From NCBI RefSeq assembly GCF_013214165.1, contig NZ_JABSSM010000011.1, forward strand, positions 1 through 51,756: 51,756 nucleotides of DNA, in the 5' to 3' direction. Positions 18,095-27,856 of the stretch are shown here, piece after piece (position 1 is the first letter of the stretch; each line of letters opens with the position of its first letter). The notes under the pieces are model-generated. The model worked only from the letters and a program-made list of their open reading frames with translations, was not told the DNA's origin and searched no databases. A program made the translations under genes and the position numbers. This stretch comes from Shewanella sp. GTDB lineage: Bacteria; Pseudomonadota; Gammaproteobacteria; Enterobacterales; Shewanellaceae.

Positions 18095-18904
18095 ATGGAT
18101 ATTCTTGCGATTGTCTTGGTAATTATTGGATTGTTAGGCCTTATTGCCTCTCTGGTTCCCACTCACCAGCTCTGCAATATTCCCGACCATCACCATAATG
18201 GCTGGCTAATCTTGATCAGCATGATCCTTATGTTTATTTTCGGCTATCTGGGATTCTTGTGGACCCTATTTACTCACCAAGGTGATACCTTAGACTTAAT
18301 CATAGCTATCATCTTCTGTGGCGGTGGTGGCTTTGTCTATCTAGTGACTAAGATGAGTCGAGAGACCATCTTTGAACTAAAGCAAACCATTAGAGAGAAG
18401 CACTATCAAGCTCACCATGACCCTTTAACTGGCCTGCCCAATCGCAATCAATTTTATGAAGATATCGATAAGCTGATCGCCACCGAAGGGCAGATGTTTA
18501 GCTTCTTGATGATGGATCTCGATGACTTTAAAATGATTAATGATACATACGGTCATGCCGAAGGCGATCATGTACTACAGGTCGTTGCAGAGAGGATAAT
18601 CAAGGTGATTCCACAAGGTGCAATTACGGCGAGACTGGGTGGCGATGAGCTTGCCCTAGTGCTTCCATACACCTTGGCCGAAGATGCAGTCACAATAGCT
18701 CGAGTCATCCAAAATGAGTTACTAAAAGAGATTAGCAGTGAAAACCATTGCATCATAATCATAGGTGTCAGCATAGGAATAGCTCAATACCCCAAAGATG
18801 GCGATGGTAGAAAAAGTATCATGAAGAGTGCGGATATAGCCATGTATCATGCTAAGAAGAGCGCCGAGCATTACCAGATATATGCCACCCAGCTCACACG
18901 ATAG
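18095..18904 (+). CDS. Membrane-bound diguanylate cyclase-like protein (GGDEL)
   Basis: Three membrane helices (about residues 4-22, 36-58 and 68-86 from the ATG at 18095) are followed by a short linker helix and a GGDEF domain: HHDPLTGLPNRNQF at 107-120, MDLDDFKMINDTYGHAEGD at 140-158 and RLGGDELAL at 180-188. The signature is GGDEL rather than GGDEF, and no RxxD inhibitory site is present before it. The metal-binding Asp residues are kept, so activity is plausible. The frame is open upstream to a TTG at 17951, but those residues do not look like coding sequence. The protein ends 25 bases before the convergent cysE stop. Confidence 0.8.
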   Translation: MDILAIVLVIIGLLGLIASLVPTHQLCNIPDHHHNGWLILISMILMFIFGYLGFLWTLFTHQGDTLDLIIAIIFCGGGGFVYLVTKMSRETIFELKQTIREKHYQAHHDPLTGLPNRNQFYEDIDKLIATEGQMFSFLMMDLDDFKMINDTYGHAEGDHVLQVVAERIIKVIPQGAITARLGGDELALVLPYTLAEDAVTIARVIQNELLKEISSENHCIIIIGVSIGIAQYPKDGDGRKSIMKSADIAMYHAKKSAEHYQIYATQLTR

Positions 18905-18929
18905 AAAGCAGGTTAATTGTCTGACTCGG

Positions 18930-19700
18930 CTATATCGTTTGTTCCATGGTTTCGGCTGGGCACATAGACTCGGGCTTACCGACCACTTTGGCGGGTACAC
19001 CGACTACTGTGGTGTGAGCCGCAACATCGGTCAATACCACAGAGCCTGCGCCTATCTTAGCCCCTACCCCGATCTCGATATTACCCAATACTTTGGCACC
19101 GGCACCTATCATCACCCCGGCACGGATCTTGGGATGACGATCACCCTGCTGATTTCCCGTGCCACCTAATGTCACTCCTTGCAGCAGAGACACATTATTT
19201 TCGATAACCGCTGTTTCACCGATAACAATACCCGTAGCGTGGTCAAACATGATGCCCGTGCCCATCTTACAGGCCGGATGAATATCGACACCGAATACTT
19301 CCGAGTTCCGACTCTGAATGAATTGCGCTAACTCGGTGCGGCCCTGATTCCAGAGACAATTTGCCAGGCGGTGTACCTGAATAGCCTGGAACCCCTTGAG
19401 GTTCAAGATGACCGTGAGGTAACTTACAACCGCGGGATCGCGCTCTTTCACCGCCTTAATATCTGTGGCCACATTGGTTAGCATCTGCTCGCAATGGATG
19501 AAGGCTTTATCGAACAATTCACGGAAGGTAAAAGGCGACACCACTCCATCTGAGAGTTTATTGGCCACGATAAAGCTGAGCGCCGAACCCAGACAATCGT
19601 GATTGAGTATCGATGAATAAACATGACTGGCAAGCAAGGGCTCCTTACGAACCAAGGCTTCGGCTTCGACCCTAAGCTGTTCCCAAACTTCATAACGCAT
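18930..19700 (-). CDS. cysE: Serine O-acetyltransferase (CysE)
   Basis: CysE transfers acetyl from acetyl-CoA to serine, the first step of cysteine synthesis. The 256-residue protein has the helical N-terminal domain (EVWEQLRVEAEALVRKEPLL) and a left-handed beta-helix of hexapeptide repeats. The active-site segment MFDHATGIVIGETAV and the VTLGGTG loop are present. The C-terminal tail lacks the typical -Ile ending of long enteric CysE only in detail: it ends in Thr-Ile, so a C-terminal Ile able to dock in cysteine synthase is kept. It appears monocistronic. Confidence 0.93.
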   Translation of the reverse strand: MRYEVWEQLRVEAEALVRKEPLLASHVYSSILNHDCLGSALSFIVANKLSDGVVSPFTFRELFDKAFIHCEQMLTNVATDIKAVKERDPAVVSYLTVILNLKGFQAIQVHRLANCLWNQGRTELAQFIQSRNSEVFGVDIHPACKMGTGIMFDHATGIVIGETAVIENNVSLLQGVTLGGTGNQQGDRHPKIRAGVMIGAGAKVLGNIEIGVGAKIGAGSVVLTDVAAHTTVVGVPAKVVGKPESMCPAETMEQTI

Positions 19701-19962
19701 ATGACGTAAACTCTTAAATAATGAACAAAGAAGATGTGAAAATTAAATATCTGTAAAAAAAATGCAGCAACGTAAAGTCTAACCTAATCTGAGAAGAAAA
19801 CATTAAGCTATAAGAGCAAATAGCTATATGGCATAACCAACTCAAACCAGTAGCGTAATACAGGACAGCGTTAGGAACCGAGTAACATTAAATATTCACT
19901 AATGAATAAGTTGATAAATCAATCGGTAAATTTCTGTACTAGACCAGTAAACATATTCTTAG

Positions 19963-21069
19963 TCATTGGTTCACACCCGAGTTAACCTGAGCCGGAAAAT
20001 CATCGGATTTACCCGCGAGTTCACTAACTTGGTTCTGACTCATCAGTGCATCTTTAGCAAAAATATTGTCGGAATATTTTTGGATATAGTCGGCTAATTT
20101 CTGAGGCTCAGAGACATGCATATCGATGACCTCTACTCGTTCGGTCAGTTGGCCTAGGCCACCAAAATAAGTCTGAGGCCTGATAAAGCTCAACTTGATA
20201 TTGCTGCTATCACCATAGCCGAAATGCAGCCCTTCCTTGTCACTTTTTCTCGGATAACTGCCCAATTCAACACTTTTTATCTCTTCAATTTTTATGGATA
20301 TAAAGCCCCAGACACTATTGTTGATAACCAGCTTGTTTTTATGACCATAGATAGAGAAATGGCGGGAGATCCTGTAATTGGCAGCCAGCATGATCACACC
20401 ATAACCAGTAATGCTCGACACTATAATGGCCAGCAACTCACTCCAGGGAGAGATGATCACATAAGCTAAGGCGGCCATGACCAGGGTCCCCAGAGTCATC
20501 ATCAACCAATGCCATCTGGCAGCCGAACGTAATTTTAGACTGGTGATGCCGCTGACATGATTTCGTGACAAATAAGGAATGGCGTAGTACCAGCTCGCAG
20601 GCTCCGATGCCAAGACGAGTGCCAATGAGCGTTTCTTATCGTCTTCTTCTTGAAAGGTATCTAAGATATGCACTCTGGGATCAGCGGATAAGTTACGTGC
20701 CTGCCACAGAGCCTTGATGATACTCACCATAAGATATAATTCGATAGCCAGTAATATGGCAATTATCGGGTAACGCAGCCAGGCGATAAACTCAAAATAG
20801 CTCGCTATTTCAGCCGGAAAGCTCAACCTTGCCATCAAGCTACTCGAGCTAAAAATGAGCAGCATCTTCCACAGCTTCTGCTCACCCACCTTGATAATGC
20901 AATACCAATAGATAGCCGGCAGTATGAAGAAATACAGCATCGAGAATACCAACACATACAGATGGCTATTTGTCTCATCGAGGTTTTCTGGAAGCAGCTG
21001 AAAGCCCAATGTATAACTGATGATTGCACTGACAAGAAAAATCAGCCTGAACTTTATACTAGACCTCAT
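19963..21069 (-). CDS. Multi-span membrane protein, unrecognised
   Basis: I do not recognise this 368-residue protein. There are about four hydrophobic helices in the first 120 residues, a soluble stretch, two more helices at about 188-228, and a C-terminal cytoplasmic domain of about 130 residues. The soluble C-terminal part begins with a segment (ISRHFSIYGHKNKLVINNS) reminiscent of bacterial PH-like domains, but this is a guess. The start at 21069 has GGAGGGG nine bases upstream; a TTG four codons earlier overlaps that site. It is downstream of ubiA but beyond the ubiA terminator (21270-21299), so it is a separate unit. Confidence 0.75.
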   Translation of the reverse strand: MRSSIKFRLIFLVSAIISYTLGFQLLPENLDETNSHLYVLVFSMLYFFILPAIYWYCIIKVGEQKLWKMLLIFSSSSLMARLSFPAEIASYFEFIAWLRYPIIAILLAIELYLMVSIIKALWQARNLSADPRVHILDTFQEEDDKKRSLALVLASEPASWYYAIPYLSRNHVSGITSLKLRSAARWHWLMMTLGTLVMAALAYVIISPWSELLAIIVSSITGYGVIMLAANYRISRHFSIYGHKNKLVINNSVWGFISIKIEEIKSVELGSYPRKSDKEGLHFGYGDSSNIKLSFIRPQTYFGGLGQLTERVEVIDMHVSEPQKLADYIQKYSDNIFAKDALMSQNQVSELAGKSDDFPAQVNSGVNQ

Positions 21070-21269
21070 AAGCCCCTCCAACGAATAGATGTTGTCATCA
21101 TGTTACATGATATCTTTTGCCTAGGAAGGAATTAAATCGCTGTGGTCACTGACATATCGCCAGTGGCTTTGAGGCGTTCAATTTTAATGATGCAGGGGCC
21201 TTGAGTATGTAAGTCTGTTGCTGAAATTGATAATCACGCTCGAACCAATGAATGTAGAGACCCAGAATG

Positions 21270-21299
21270 AAATAAACATTGAGCCAGCAGGCTCAATGT
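21270..21299 (-). terminator. ubiA terminator
   Basis: ACATTGAGCC (21276-21285) and GGCTCAATGT (21290-21299) form a perfect 10-bp stem with a 4-base loop, followed on the minus strand by TTTATTT. It begins 11 bases after the ubiA stop. Confidence 0.85.
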
Positions 21300-21309
21300 C
21301 TTAAAAAGT

Positions 21310-22176
21310 TTAAATAAGGTAATCAACGCCTAAGGCAACAAACAGGGCTAGACCTGCCCAGTTATTATTCAGGAAGGCCTTGAAGCAGGGAGCCCGCTCT
21401 CTGGCGTAAATCAGCTTCTGTTGATAGAGGCTAAAGCCAACAAACGTGATCACACCTAAGGCATATACCAGACCACGGTCTGCCGCCCAACCCGCCGTAA
21501 TAAAACAGGCTAATGCGCCAAGCTGAAACAAACCAATGATCTGCCTATCATATTGACCAAACAAGATAGCAGTAGATTTGATGCCAACTTTCAAGTCATC
21601 TTCTCTGTCCACCATGGCATACATGGTGTCGTAGGCCACGGTCCAGCACCAGTTGGCGAAGAATAACCACCAAGCCTCGGCGGGAACACTGCCGGTCTGC
21701 GCCGCGTAGGCCATAGGAATCGACCAACTCCATACCACACCGAGAAACATCTGCGGCATGTTAGTAAAGCGCTTAGTAAAGGGGTAGATGACAGTCAATA
21801 TGATGCCAACGACAGATAACTGGACAACCAGAGGATTGAGCATCAAGACTAGGCCCAAGGCAAATAGGCCCATTACTGCAAATAGTAGCAGCGCCTCTTT
21901 GCTGGATATCTCACCACTGGCCAGGGGCCGGGACTTAGTCCTGTCTACGTGGGAGTCGAGGTCCCTATCGGCGTAATCGTTAATAATACAACCGCAAGCG
22001 CGCATCACCACCACACCTAAAATAAAGATCACCAGCACCTTAACATCGGGCATGCCACCAGCGGCCAATATCAACGCCATCAGGCACGGCCACAACAGCA
22101 ATAAGGTCCCTATTGGGCGGTCCATACGGGAAAGACGCATATAAACGTCTAATTTCCCCTTTAAAAAACTCATCAT
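21310..22176 (-). CDS. ubiA: 4-hydroxybenzoate polyprenyltransferase (UbiA)
   Basis: UbiA joins the polyprenyl side chain to 4-hydroxybenzoate at the inner membrane in ubiquinone synthesis. The 288-residue protein has about eight membrane helices and both aspartate-rich prenyl diphosphate motifs: NDYADRDLD at residues 66-74 and DREDD at 190-194. The N-terminal [17 protein letters not shown] is characteristic. No ubiC gene lies next to it. Either of two adjacent Met codons could start it. Confidence 0.95.
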   Translation of the reverse strand: MMSFLKGKLDVYMRLSRMDRPIGTLLLLWPCLMALILAAGGMPDVKVLVIFILGVVVMRACGCIINDYADRDLDSHVDRTKSRPLASGEISSKEALLLFAVMGLFALGLVLMLNPLVVQLSVVGIILTVIYPFTKRFTNMPQMFLGVVWSWSIPMAYAAQTGSVPAEAWWLFFANWCWTVAYDTMYAMVDREDDLKVGIKSTAILFGQYDRQIIGLFQLGALACFITAGWAADRGLVYALGVITFVGFSLYQQKLIYARERAPCFKAFLNNNWAGLALFVALGVDYLI

Positions 22177-22284
22177 TCAGGCTCTCCCAATACCGCTCAA
22201 ACGCTTAATTTAACGTTATAAATCTAACCAGGTTAATCATCATAAATGACATATGACCGACACACTCAAGGACTATAGCGCTTT

Positions 22285-24450
22285 TCAGCAAGTCTCCAGT
22301 CGAGCATAAGCAACAACCAGCCACTTACTGCCGACATCATAGAAATTGACTTGTACTCTGGCTTGGGAACCACTGCCCTCGGTATTGGTCACCTTACCTT
22401 CACCAAACTTATGGTGCATCACCCCTTGGCCTACCTTAAAGCCCGAATCATTCACCACTATGCTACGAGTAAGAGTAGTACTGGTTCTCCTAGGCGTACT
22501 CACCTGAGTCTTAAGGCGGATCTCCTCCACATGCTCAGTGGGGATCTCTTTAATGAAGCGTGATGGCCTGGCGAAGTTTTCCCGGCCATAGATTCGACGC
22601 GTCTCGGCATGGGTGATGTAAAGCTTCTCCATGGCCCGAGTCATGCCTACATAACAGAGACGACGCTCTTCATCGAGTCTATCCCCTTCATCCATAGCCA
22701 TCTGGCTGGGGAATATTCCCTCTTCGACACCGGACATAAACACCACAGGAAACTCCAGGCCTTTAGCCGAATGCAATGTCATCAGCTGCACCGCATCGGT
22801 AAATGCATCCGCCTGCCCTTCTCCGGCCTCGAGCGCAGCATGAGATAGGAAAGCACTAAGCTCACCCATATCTTCTATCTCTTCGGGCATGATAAAGGTA
22901 CGTGCTGCGGTGACGAGTTCATCGAGGTTTTCCACACGAGAACGCGCCTTTTCGCCTTTCTCAGCCTCATACATGGCCTTGAGGCCTGACTTGGCTATGA
23001 TATGGTCGGTAGTGCGATGCAGGGTCATCTCTTGAGTATCTTGCTGCATCTCTACGATGAGGTCCATGAAGCCACGTACAGCATTAGCCGCACGTCCACT
23101 GAGCAGCTTCTCCTCGAGGGAGCGTAAGCAAGTTTGCCACAGGGTTAACTGCTGCTGCCTTGCGGTAGAACGTAAGATATCGAGTGTGCGTCCACCTATC
23201 CCGCGAGCAGGAGTATTGACCACGCGCTCGAAGGCCGCATCATCATCTTTATTGTTGATGAGACGCAGATAGCTCATGGCATCTTTGATCTCTTGGCGCT
23301 CGAAGAATCTCAAGCCACCATAGATACGATAGGCTAAGCCCTTGTGAAGTAAGGCTTCTTCTAAAACCCGAGACTGAGCATTAGAACGATACAGGATGGC
23401 GCAACTGCTTAGTTCTCCGCCCATATCGTGCCAATCACTGATGCGTCCAACGATAAACCTAGCTTCATCCATCTCATTAAATGCACAGTATATTGAGATA
23501 AGCTCGCCGTCTTTATCTTGGGTCCACAATTTCTTACCCAGGCGATCTGGGTTATTGGCGATCAATGCGTTAGAGGCCTTGAGGATATGACCGGTGGAAC
23601 GATAGTTTTGCTCCAGACGTATGGTGTTAGCCTTGGGAAAATCCTCGAGGAACTTGTGTAAATTCTCGACTTGAGCACCGCGCCAACCATAGATGGACTG
23701 ATCGTCATCGCCGACAATCATCACATTAGCACCGTCGCCGGCCAGCACACGGATCCAGGCATACTGAATCGCGTTGGTATCCTGGAACTCATCCACCAAA
23801 ATATGCTTAAACCTGTCTTGATAATGTTTAAGTACATGGGGCTTGTTGAGCCATAACTCATGGGCACGTAATAGAATTTCGGCAAAGTCGACCAGACCGG
23901 CTCTATCGCAGGACTCCTGATAAACTTGATAGATCTGCAATAGATTCTGCTCTATTGGGAAACCACCCGCATCGATGTGCTTTGGCCTTAATCCCTGATC
24001 TTTCTTGCCGTTGATGTAGCCCTGGGCTTGACGAGGCGGATATTGCTTCTCATCTAAGTTAAGACTCTTAAGAATACGTTTGATTAGACGTAGCTGGTCA
24101 TCAGAGTCGATGATCTGGAACGTCTGGGGCAAGTTAGCGTCTTGATAATGGGTTCTTAGCAGACGATGGGCTAAACCGTGGAAAGTCCCTATCCACATGC
24201 GGCCCATATTGCTGCCACTGACCTTCTCCACTCGCTCGCGCATCTCTGCCGCCGCTTTATTGGTGAAGGTTACCGCTAAAATTGAATATGGACTCTGCTG
24301 TTCGACCTGCATCAGCCAGGCAATTCTATGGGTCAATACCCGAGTCTTGCCACTGCCAGCCCCTGCCAATACCAACATGCTGGATAGCGGCGCCCCTACA
24401 GCTGCGCGCTGCTCATCATTCAGGCCGTCTAGTAAAGAAGATACGTCCAT
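22285..24450 (-). CDS. uvrD: DNA helicase II (UvrD)
   Basis: UvrD is the 3'-5' SF1A helicase of nucleotide excision and mismatch repair. The 721-residue protein matches E. coli UvrD throughout: Walker A AGAGSGKT at residues 29-36, VDEFQDT (motif II), GDDDQSIYGWRGA (motif III), LEQNYRS (motif IV), VQLMTLHSAKGLEF (motif V) and the C-terminal KFGEG Tudor-like region that contacts RNA polymerase. The ATG at 24450 has GGAGG upstream; eight more open codons precede it. No SOS box was identified by eye in the short upstream gap, which holds an inverted repeat. Confidence 0.96.
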   Translation of the reverse strand: MDVSSLLDGLNDEQRAAVGAPLSSMLVLAGAGSGKTRVLTHRIAWLMQVEQQSPYSILAVTFTNKAAAEMRERVEKVSGSNMGRMWIGTFHGLAHRLLRTHYQDANLPQTFQIIDSDDQLRLIKRILKSLNLDEKQYPPRQAQGYINGKKDQGLRPKHIDAGGFPIEQNLLQIYQVYQESCDRAGLVDFAEILLRAHELWLNKPHVLKHYQDRFKHILVDEFQDTNAIQYAWIRVLAGDGANVMIVGDDDQSIYGWRGAQVENLHKFLEDFPKANTIRLEQNYRSTGHILKASNALIANNPDRLGKKLWTQDKDGELISIYCAFNEMDEARFIVGRISDWHDMGGELSSCAILYRSNAQSRVLEEALLHKGLAYRIYGGLRFFERQEIKDAMSYLRLINNKDDDAAFERVVNTPARGIGGRTLDILRSTARQQQLTLWQTCLRSLEEKLLSGRAANAVRGFMDLIVEMQQDTQEMTLHRTTDHIIAKSGLKAMYEAEKGEKARSRVENLDELVTAARTFIMPEEIEDMGELSAFLSHAALEAGEGQADAFTDAVQLMTLHSAKGLEFPVVFMSGVEEGIFPSQMAMDEGDRLDEERRLCYVGMTRAMEKLYITHAETRRIYGRENFARPSRFIKEIPTEHVEEIRLKTQVSTPRRTSTTLTRSIVVNDSGFKVGQGVMHHKFGEGKVTNTEGSGSQARVQVNFYDVGSKWLVVAYARLETC

Positions 24451-24500
24451 TCTTGCCTCCAAAAAATCGAGCAAGCAGTATAACAGGAGCGGGGGATGAG

Positions 24501-24579
24501 ATCCTAGGTTCTAGGCAGTTATAGCTGCGAAGGCCGTCATCTTGGCTTCTCCTTCCTCGCGCCTAAAACCTAGTTTTAG
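24501..24579. repeat. CTAG-rich inverted repeat upstream of uvrD
   Basis: CTAGGTTCTAGGC (24504-24516) and GCCTAAAACCTAG (24561-24573) are inverted copies with one mismatch, and the right arm contains a shorter perfect inverted repeat, CTAAAAC-3-GTTTTAG (24563-24579). The element touches the stop codon of the RidA gene. It resembles repeats at 11656-11677 and 42084-42118. Confidence 0.55.
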
Positions 24580-24929
24580 ACCTTCTGTGCTGCCACCACA
24601 GATATCTCGACTAATAATACATCACGGGCCATCTTAGCCTCGACACAGGCACGAGCCGGTGCATGCCCCTCGGGAACCCAGGCGTCCCATACCGCATTCA
24701 TCTCGGCGAAGTACTGCATATCCTTGATATAAATTGTCGCAGAAAGAATATGCTCTCTATCACTTCCCGCCTGTTCAAGCAGAGCATCAACCTTTTCTAG
24801 CATGCTGGATGTCTGTTCGGCTATGCCTTGGTTGGCGTCTTTGCATACCTGACCACAGAGATAAATAGTGCCATTATGCTTAACGATACGACTCATACGG
24901 GTACCCGTTTCTAAACGTTCAATTGTCAT
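24576..24929 (-). CDS. RidA family protein (YoaB/TdcF-like)
   Basis: A 117-residue protein of the RidA (YjgF/YER057c/UK114) family, closest in look to E. coli Yoa[17 protein letters not shown] at the start, YLCGQV, and [14 protein letters not shown] near the end with the conserved Arg expected to bind the carboxylate of enamine/imine substrates. Family members hydrolyse reactive 2-aminoacrylate or related imines, which fits with ilvA (a PLP dehydratase) being present in the same genome region, although the genes are not in one operon. Subfamily function is not certain. Confidence 0.85.
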   Translation of the reverse strand: MTIERLETGTRMSRIVKHNGTIYLCGQVCKDANQGIAEQTSSMLEKVDALLEQAGSDREHILSATIYIKDMQYFAEMNAVWDAWVPEGHAPARACVEAKMARDVLLVEISVVAAQKV

Positions 24930-24973
24930 TGTAATGCCTTGTTAAAGAGGTTAAAAAGTATTTTTCAGCAATG

Positions 24974-25000
24974 AAAACGGCCCAACAAAGGTGTGGGCCG
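24974..25000 (-). terminator. Terminator of the NfeD/SPFH operon
   Basis: CGGCCCA (24978-24984) and TGGGCCG (24994-25000) pair, followed on the minus strand by TTTTC. It lies 31 bases after the stop of the last SPFH gene. Confidence 0.7.
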
Positions 25001-25030
25001 CGAGTGATGTAAGCTTGGCTTATCTAGGCA

Positions 25031-25972
25031 CTATTTCTGTGACGAGTCATCCTTGAGGCCAATGCTGTCCATCCAATAATCGAAGTCCATCATATTGCCA
25101 GGTAGCACTATTTTACTGGCACTATGACTCAAACCATCGAGTTGCTTAAGGTATTGAGCCCCGAGCTGCATACGCACCACATTCTGCCCCCCAGGGGCGG
25201 AGATGACTTCTGCTATACGCTCTATAGATTCAGCGGTTGCACGAGAAATAGTTAATATCTCCTCTGCTTTACCCTCTGCTTCATTGATGCGACGTTGCAT
25301 CTCACCCTCAGACAGGTTAATCATCTCAGTCTTAAGCCCCTCAGAGCGATTGATCTTGCTCTGCTTGTCACCCTCACTCTTGGCTAGCAAGGCACGGCGT
25401 TCACGCTCGGCATTCACCTGCATCTCCATGGCTTTCTTTACCGTATCGGGTGGAGTGATATTCTTGATCTCATAACGATGGACTCTAATCCCCCATGCGG
25501 CCCCCGCCTGATCGAGCACTTCGACCACCTTGGCGCTAATCACATCACGCTCTTCGAAGGTACGATCTAGGGCTAGAGTGCCTATGACAGAACGCGTCGT
25601 CGTCTGGGCTAACTGAATGGCCGCGTAACGATGATCTGTGATGCCATAGCTGGCTTTAACCGGATCTATCACCGAAATATAGATCACCCCATCGACCTCA
25701 ACATTCACTTCATCGCTTGAGAAACACTCCTGTGGTGGCACATCTATGGTTTCCTCTTTTAGCTCATGGATATAGGTCACCTTATCGACGAAGGGGATCA
25801 AGGCATGGAAGCCTGCGTCTAAGGTAGAATGATATTTGCCTAAACGCTCGACGATAAAGGCCGATTTTGTTGGCACTAAGCGAATAGATTGAAATAATTT
25901 GATGATGAAGACGGCGAAGATAAGCCCCCAAATGCCCAACACGATAAAATCTGTATCTATTCCTGCAATCAT
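25031..25972 (-). CDS. SPFH/Band 7 membrane protein (QmcA/stomatin-like), second copy
   Basis: The 313-residue protein has one N-terminal membrane helix (about residues 9-27), an SPFH/PHB domain (SAFIVERLGKYHSTLDAGFH onward), and a long Ala/Glu-rich helical segment (about 180-250), ending with a domain containing ISAPGGQNVVRMQLGAQYL. It is a stomatin/paraslipin-type scaffold expected to form large oligomers in membrane microdomains. The start codon overlaps the stop of the upstream paralogue (ATGA), with GGAG upstream. The two paralogues are clearly diverged, so both are probably maintained. Confidence 0.88.
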   Translation of the reverse strand: MIAGIDTDFIVLGIWGLIFAVFIIKLFQSIRLVPTKSAFIVERLGKYHSTLDAGFHALIPFVDKVTYIHELKEETIDVPPQECFSSDEVNVEVDGVIYISVIDPVKASYGITDHRYAAIQLAQTTTRSVIGTLALDRTFEERDVISAKVVEVLDQAGAAWGIRVHRYEIKNITPPDTVKKAMEMQVNAERERRALLAKSEGDKQSKINRSEGLKTEMINLSEGEMQRRINEAEGKAEEILTISRATAESIERIAEVISAPGGQNVVRMQLGAQYLKQLDGLSHSASKIVLPGNMMDFDYWMDSIGLKDDSSQK

Positions 25973-26916
25973 GAGCGAGCTCCTTTCACTGTATTAGTCT
26001 TTGACGAAGAGGAGCTTACTGCATTGGTCACCTGCTCCATCCCCTCAAAAAAACCTTCCAACTTAGCCATCTCGGCTGGCACAACAGAGACATCAGCCTG
26101 TTCCAATATCTTACCGAGCTGACAGATAAACTGTTCTTTTAATTGCATATTCATTGCATCATTACCGCCATTAACGGCCAGTGCCGTCGACAACATACCC
26201 ATGCCTTCCGCTTTCGCCTTGGCAACTATGCTGATCTCCTTAGCCGTCCCCTTAGCCTCGTTGATACGCTTCTGCTTCTGGCCCTCGGAGACATTGATTG
26301 CTTCTTGTCTCTCACCTTGAGATAAGTTGATCATCGCCGCTTTTTCGGCATTGGCTAAGGTGATCTCGGCGCGCTTTCTTCGCTCCGCCTCCATCTGCTT
26401 CTCCAACGTATGAATGACGTGTCTCGAGGGGGTGATATTCTTTATCTCATACCTGAGTACCTTGATGCCCCATGAGGCGGAGGCTTTATCTATCTCACGC
26501 ACGATGGACTCGTTGAGGCTATCCCGCTCAGAAAACGTCTGACTCAAGCTCAATTTACCTATCTCAGAACGCATAGTTGTCTGAGCGAGATTAACCGCGG
26601 CAAGACGGTAATTTTCGATGCCGTAACTGGCAAGCTTGCCATCCATCACCTTGAGATAGACTAAACCGTCGACCTCAAGCTGAGTATTATCTTTCGAGAT
26701 ACAGCTCTGGGGTGGCACATCTAAGACCTGCTCACGGATCTCATGCTTATATGCGACCCTATCGAAGAAGGGGATCAGGAAATGAAATCCAGGTTGTAGT
26801 ACGGCACGAAACTTTCCTAGACGCTCGATAACATTCACTTCGCGCATGGGGACGATTAACATTAACTTGTACAGCATAAAAAAGATAAACAGCACAAATA
26901 GGGTAAACACAAACAT
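25969..26916 (-). CDS. SPFH/Band 7 membrane protein (QmcA/stomatin-like), first copy
   Basis: A paralogue of the next gene: N-terminal helix, SPFH domain beginning VIERLGKFRAVLQPGFHFLIPF, the coiled Ala/Glu segment, and a Ser/Lys-rich tail. It follows the NfeD gene and overlaps the next SPFH gene by four bases, so the three form one operon. The ATG at 26916 has AAGGA at proper distance; an ATG three codons earlier (26925) sits directly on that ribosome site and is less likely. Confidence 0.88.
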   Translation of the reverse strand: MFVFTLFVLFIFFMLYKLMLIVPMREVNVIERLGKFRAVLQPGFHFLIPFFDRVAYKHEIREQVLDVPPQSCISKDNTQLEVDGLVYLKVMDGKLASYGIENYRLAAVNLAQTTMRSEIGKLSLSQTFSERDSLNESIVREIDKASASWGIKVLRYEIKNITPSRHVIHTLEKQMEAERRKRAEITLANAEKAAMINLSQGERQEAINVSEGQKQKRINEAKGTAKEISIVAKAKAEGMGMLSTALAVNGGNDAMNMQLKEQFICQLGKILEQADVSVVPAEMAKLEGFFEGMEQVTNAVSSSSSKTNTVKGARS

Positions 26917-26973
26917 AGATTCCATCCTTACTTATTGATTAATCTGTTGTTAAATAGACCACGGGTTATTTGA

Positions 26974-27435
26974 TTATTCTGTCCCTTCGTAGGGCTCGAC
27001 AACGAAGGCAATATTATCTCTGCAGATGATACGCACCCGAGATCCGGCTGCTATTTCGCTGCCATCACCTAGCGCTGACCATTCAGTTCCTTGAAACTCG
27101 ATACGGCCTTGTTTCTGCGCTGGGCCTATTGCCTGTTTAACTAGCGCTATTTGATTATAGAGATCCAACTCCTCGTCCGTGCTGGCCACATGAACATCTC
27201 CACCGACCAATTTCTGCGTCACTTGTCTAAAACTCAGCAATAGAACGATAGATACGATAAACCACAGGGTCAAGGCCTGCACGATTCCATCGACGACCCC
27301 AACAGCCAAGGCTCCAGCAACCAGTAAACAGGCGCCGCCGAGTAAGATGACAATGCCACCCGGGATAATTATCTCCGCCAGCATCAAAAAAACACCCAGA
27401 CAGGCCCAGATGAGGATGGGATTAGAAAACTCCAT
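26974..27435 (-). CDS. NfeD-like membrane protein
   Basis: This 153-residue protein has three to four membrane helices in the first 80 residues and a C-terminal OB-fold with RIEFQGTEWSALGDGSEIAAGSRVRI, typical of short NfeD (YbbK partner) proteins. NfeD proteins are usually encoded beside stomatin/SPFH proteins and are thought to act with them in membrane quality control. It is the first gene of the operon. The ATG at 27435 has AGGGGGA upstream; nine open codons precede it without support. Confidence 0.88.
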   Translation of the reverse strand: MEFSNPILIWACLGVFLMLAEIIIPGGIVILLGGACLLVAGALAVGVVDGIVQALTLWFIVSIVLLLSFRQVTQKLVGGDVHVASTDEELDLYNQIALVKQAIGPAQKQGRIEFQGTEWSALGDGSEIAAGSRVRIICRDNIAFVVEPYEGTE

Positions 27436-27561
27436 ATTTCCCCCTAAAATCATAGTTTCCATAAAAAACCACTATATCAGTAGTTAGCACCTTTCGCGAC
27501 ATAATATGTCAAGCGTGAGCGTAAACTGAGTTGCTCTTGTCACAATAGTTTGATTAAAAAG

Positions 27562-27601
27562 GATTATTCTGATTATTGATTATTGATTATGATTATTATT
27601 T
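27562..27601. repeat. A/T-rich simple repeat (GATTATT)
   Basis: Imperfect copies of GATTATT are repeated five to six times upstream of the NfeD operon. The surrounding gap, 27436-27856, otherwise contains only the udp terminator and no convincing gene. Confidence 0.6.
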
Positions 27602-27746
27602 TTATTCATACCCTTACCCCTGCGTGAACGAGTCAGTTTCGGCCCAACCAAGATGAACAACCAATGGCTTTATTTAGTGGTGTAGACGGCATAGAGCGGC
27701 ACACCTATGCGGTGAGCGCCACAGACCATTTCTAATCCATAATAAC

Positions 27747-27773
27747 GAAAAAGGCGCCTGAGGCGCCTTTTTT
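27747..27773. terminator. Bidirectional terminator downstream of udp
   Basis: GGCGCC and GGCGCC arms (27753-27758 and 27762-27767) around a 3-base loop are flanked by A and T runs, giving a stem with T tract on both strands. It lies about 85 bases after the udp stop. Confidence 0.85.
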
Positions 27774-27856
27774 ATATCTGTACTCGTGTCCAAGCTGCAC
27801 TAATTAGAGCTAAATTGAATCAAATAGCGCTAATTGCAGCTAAGCTCTGACTGATA

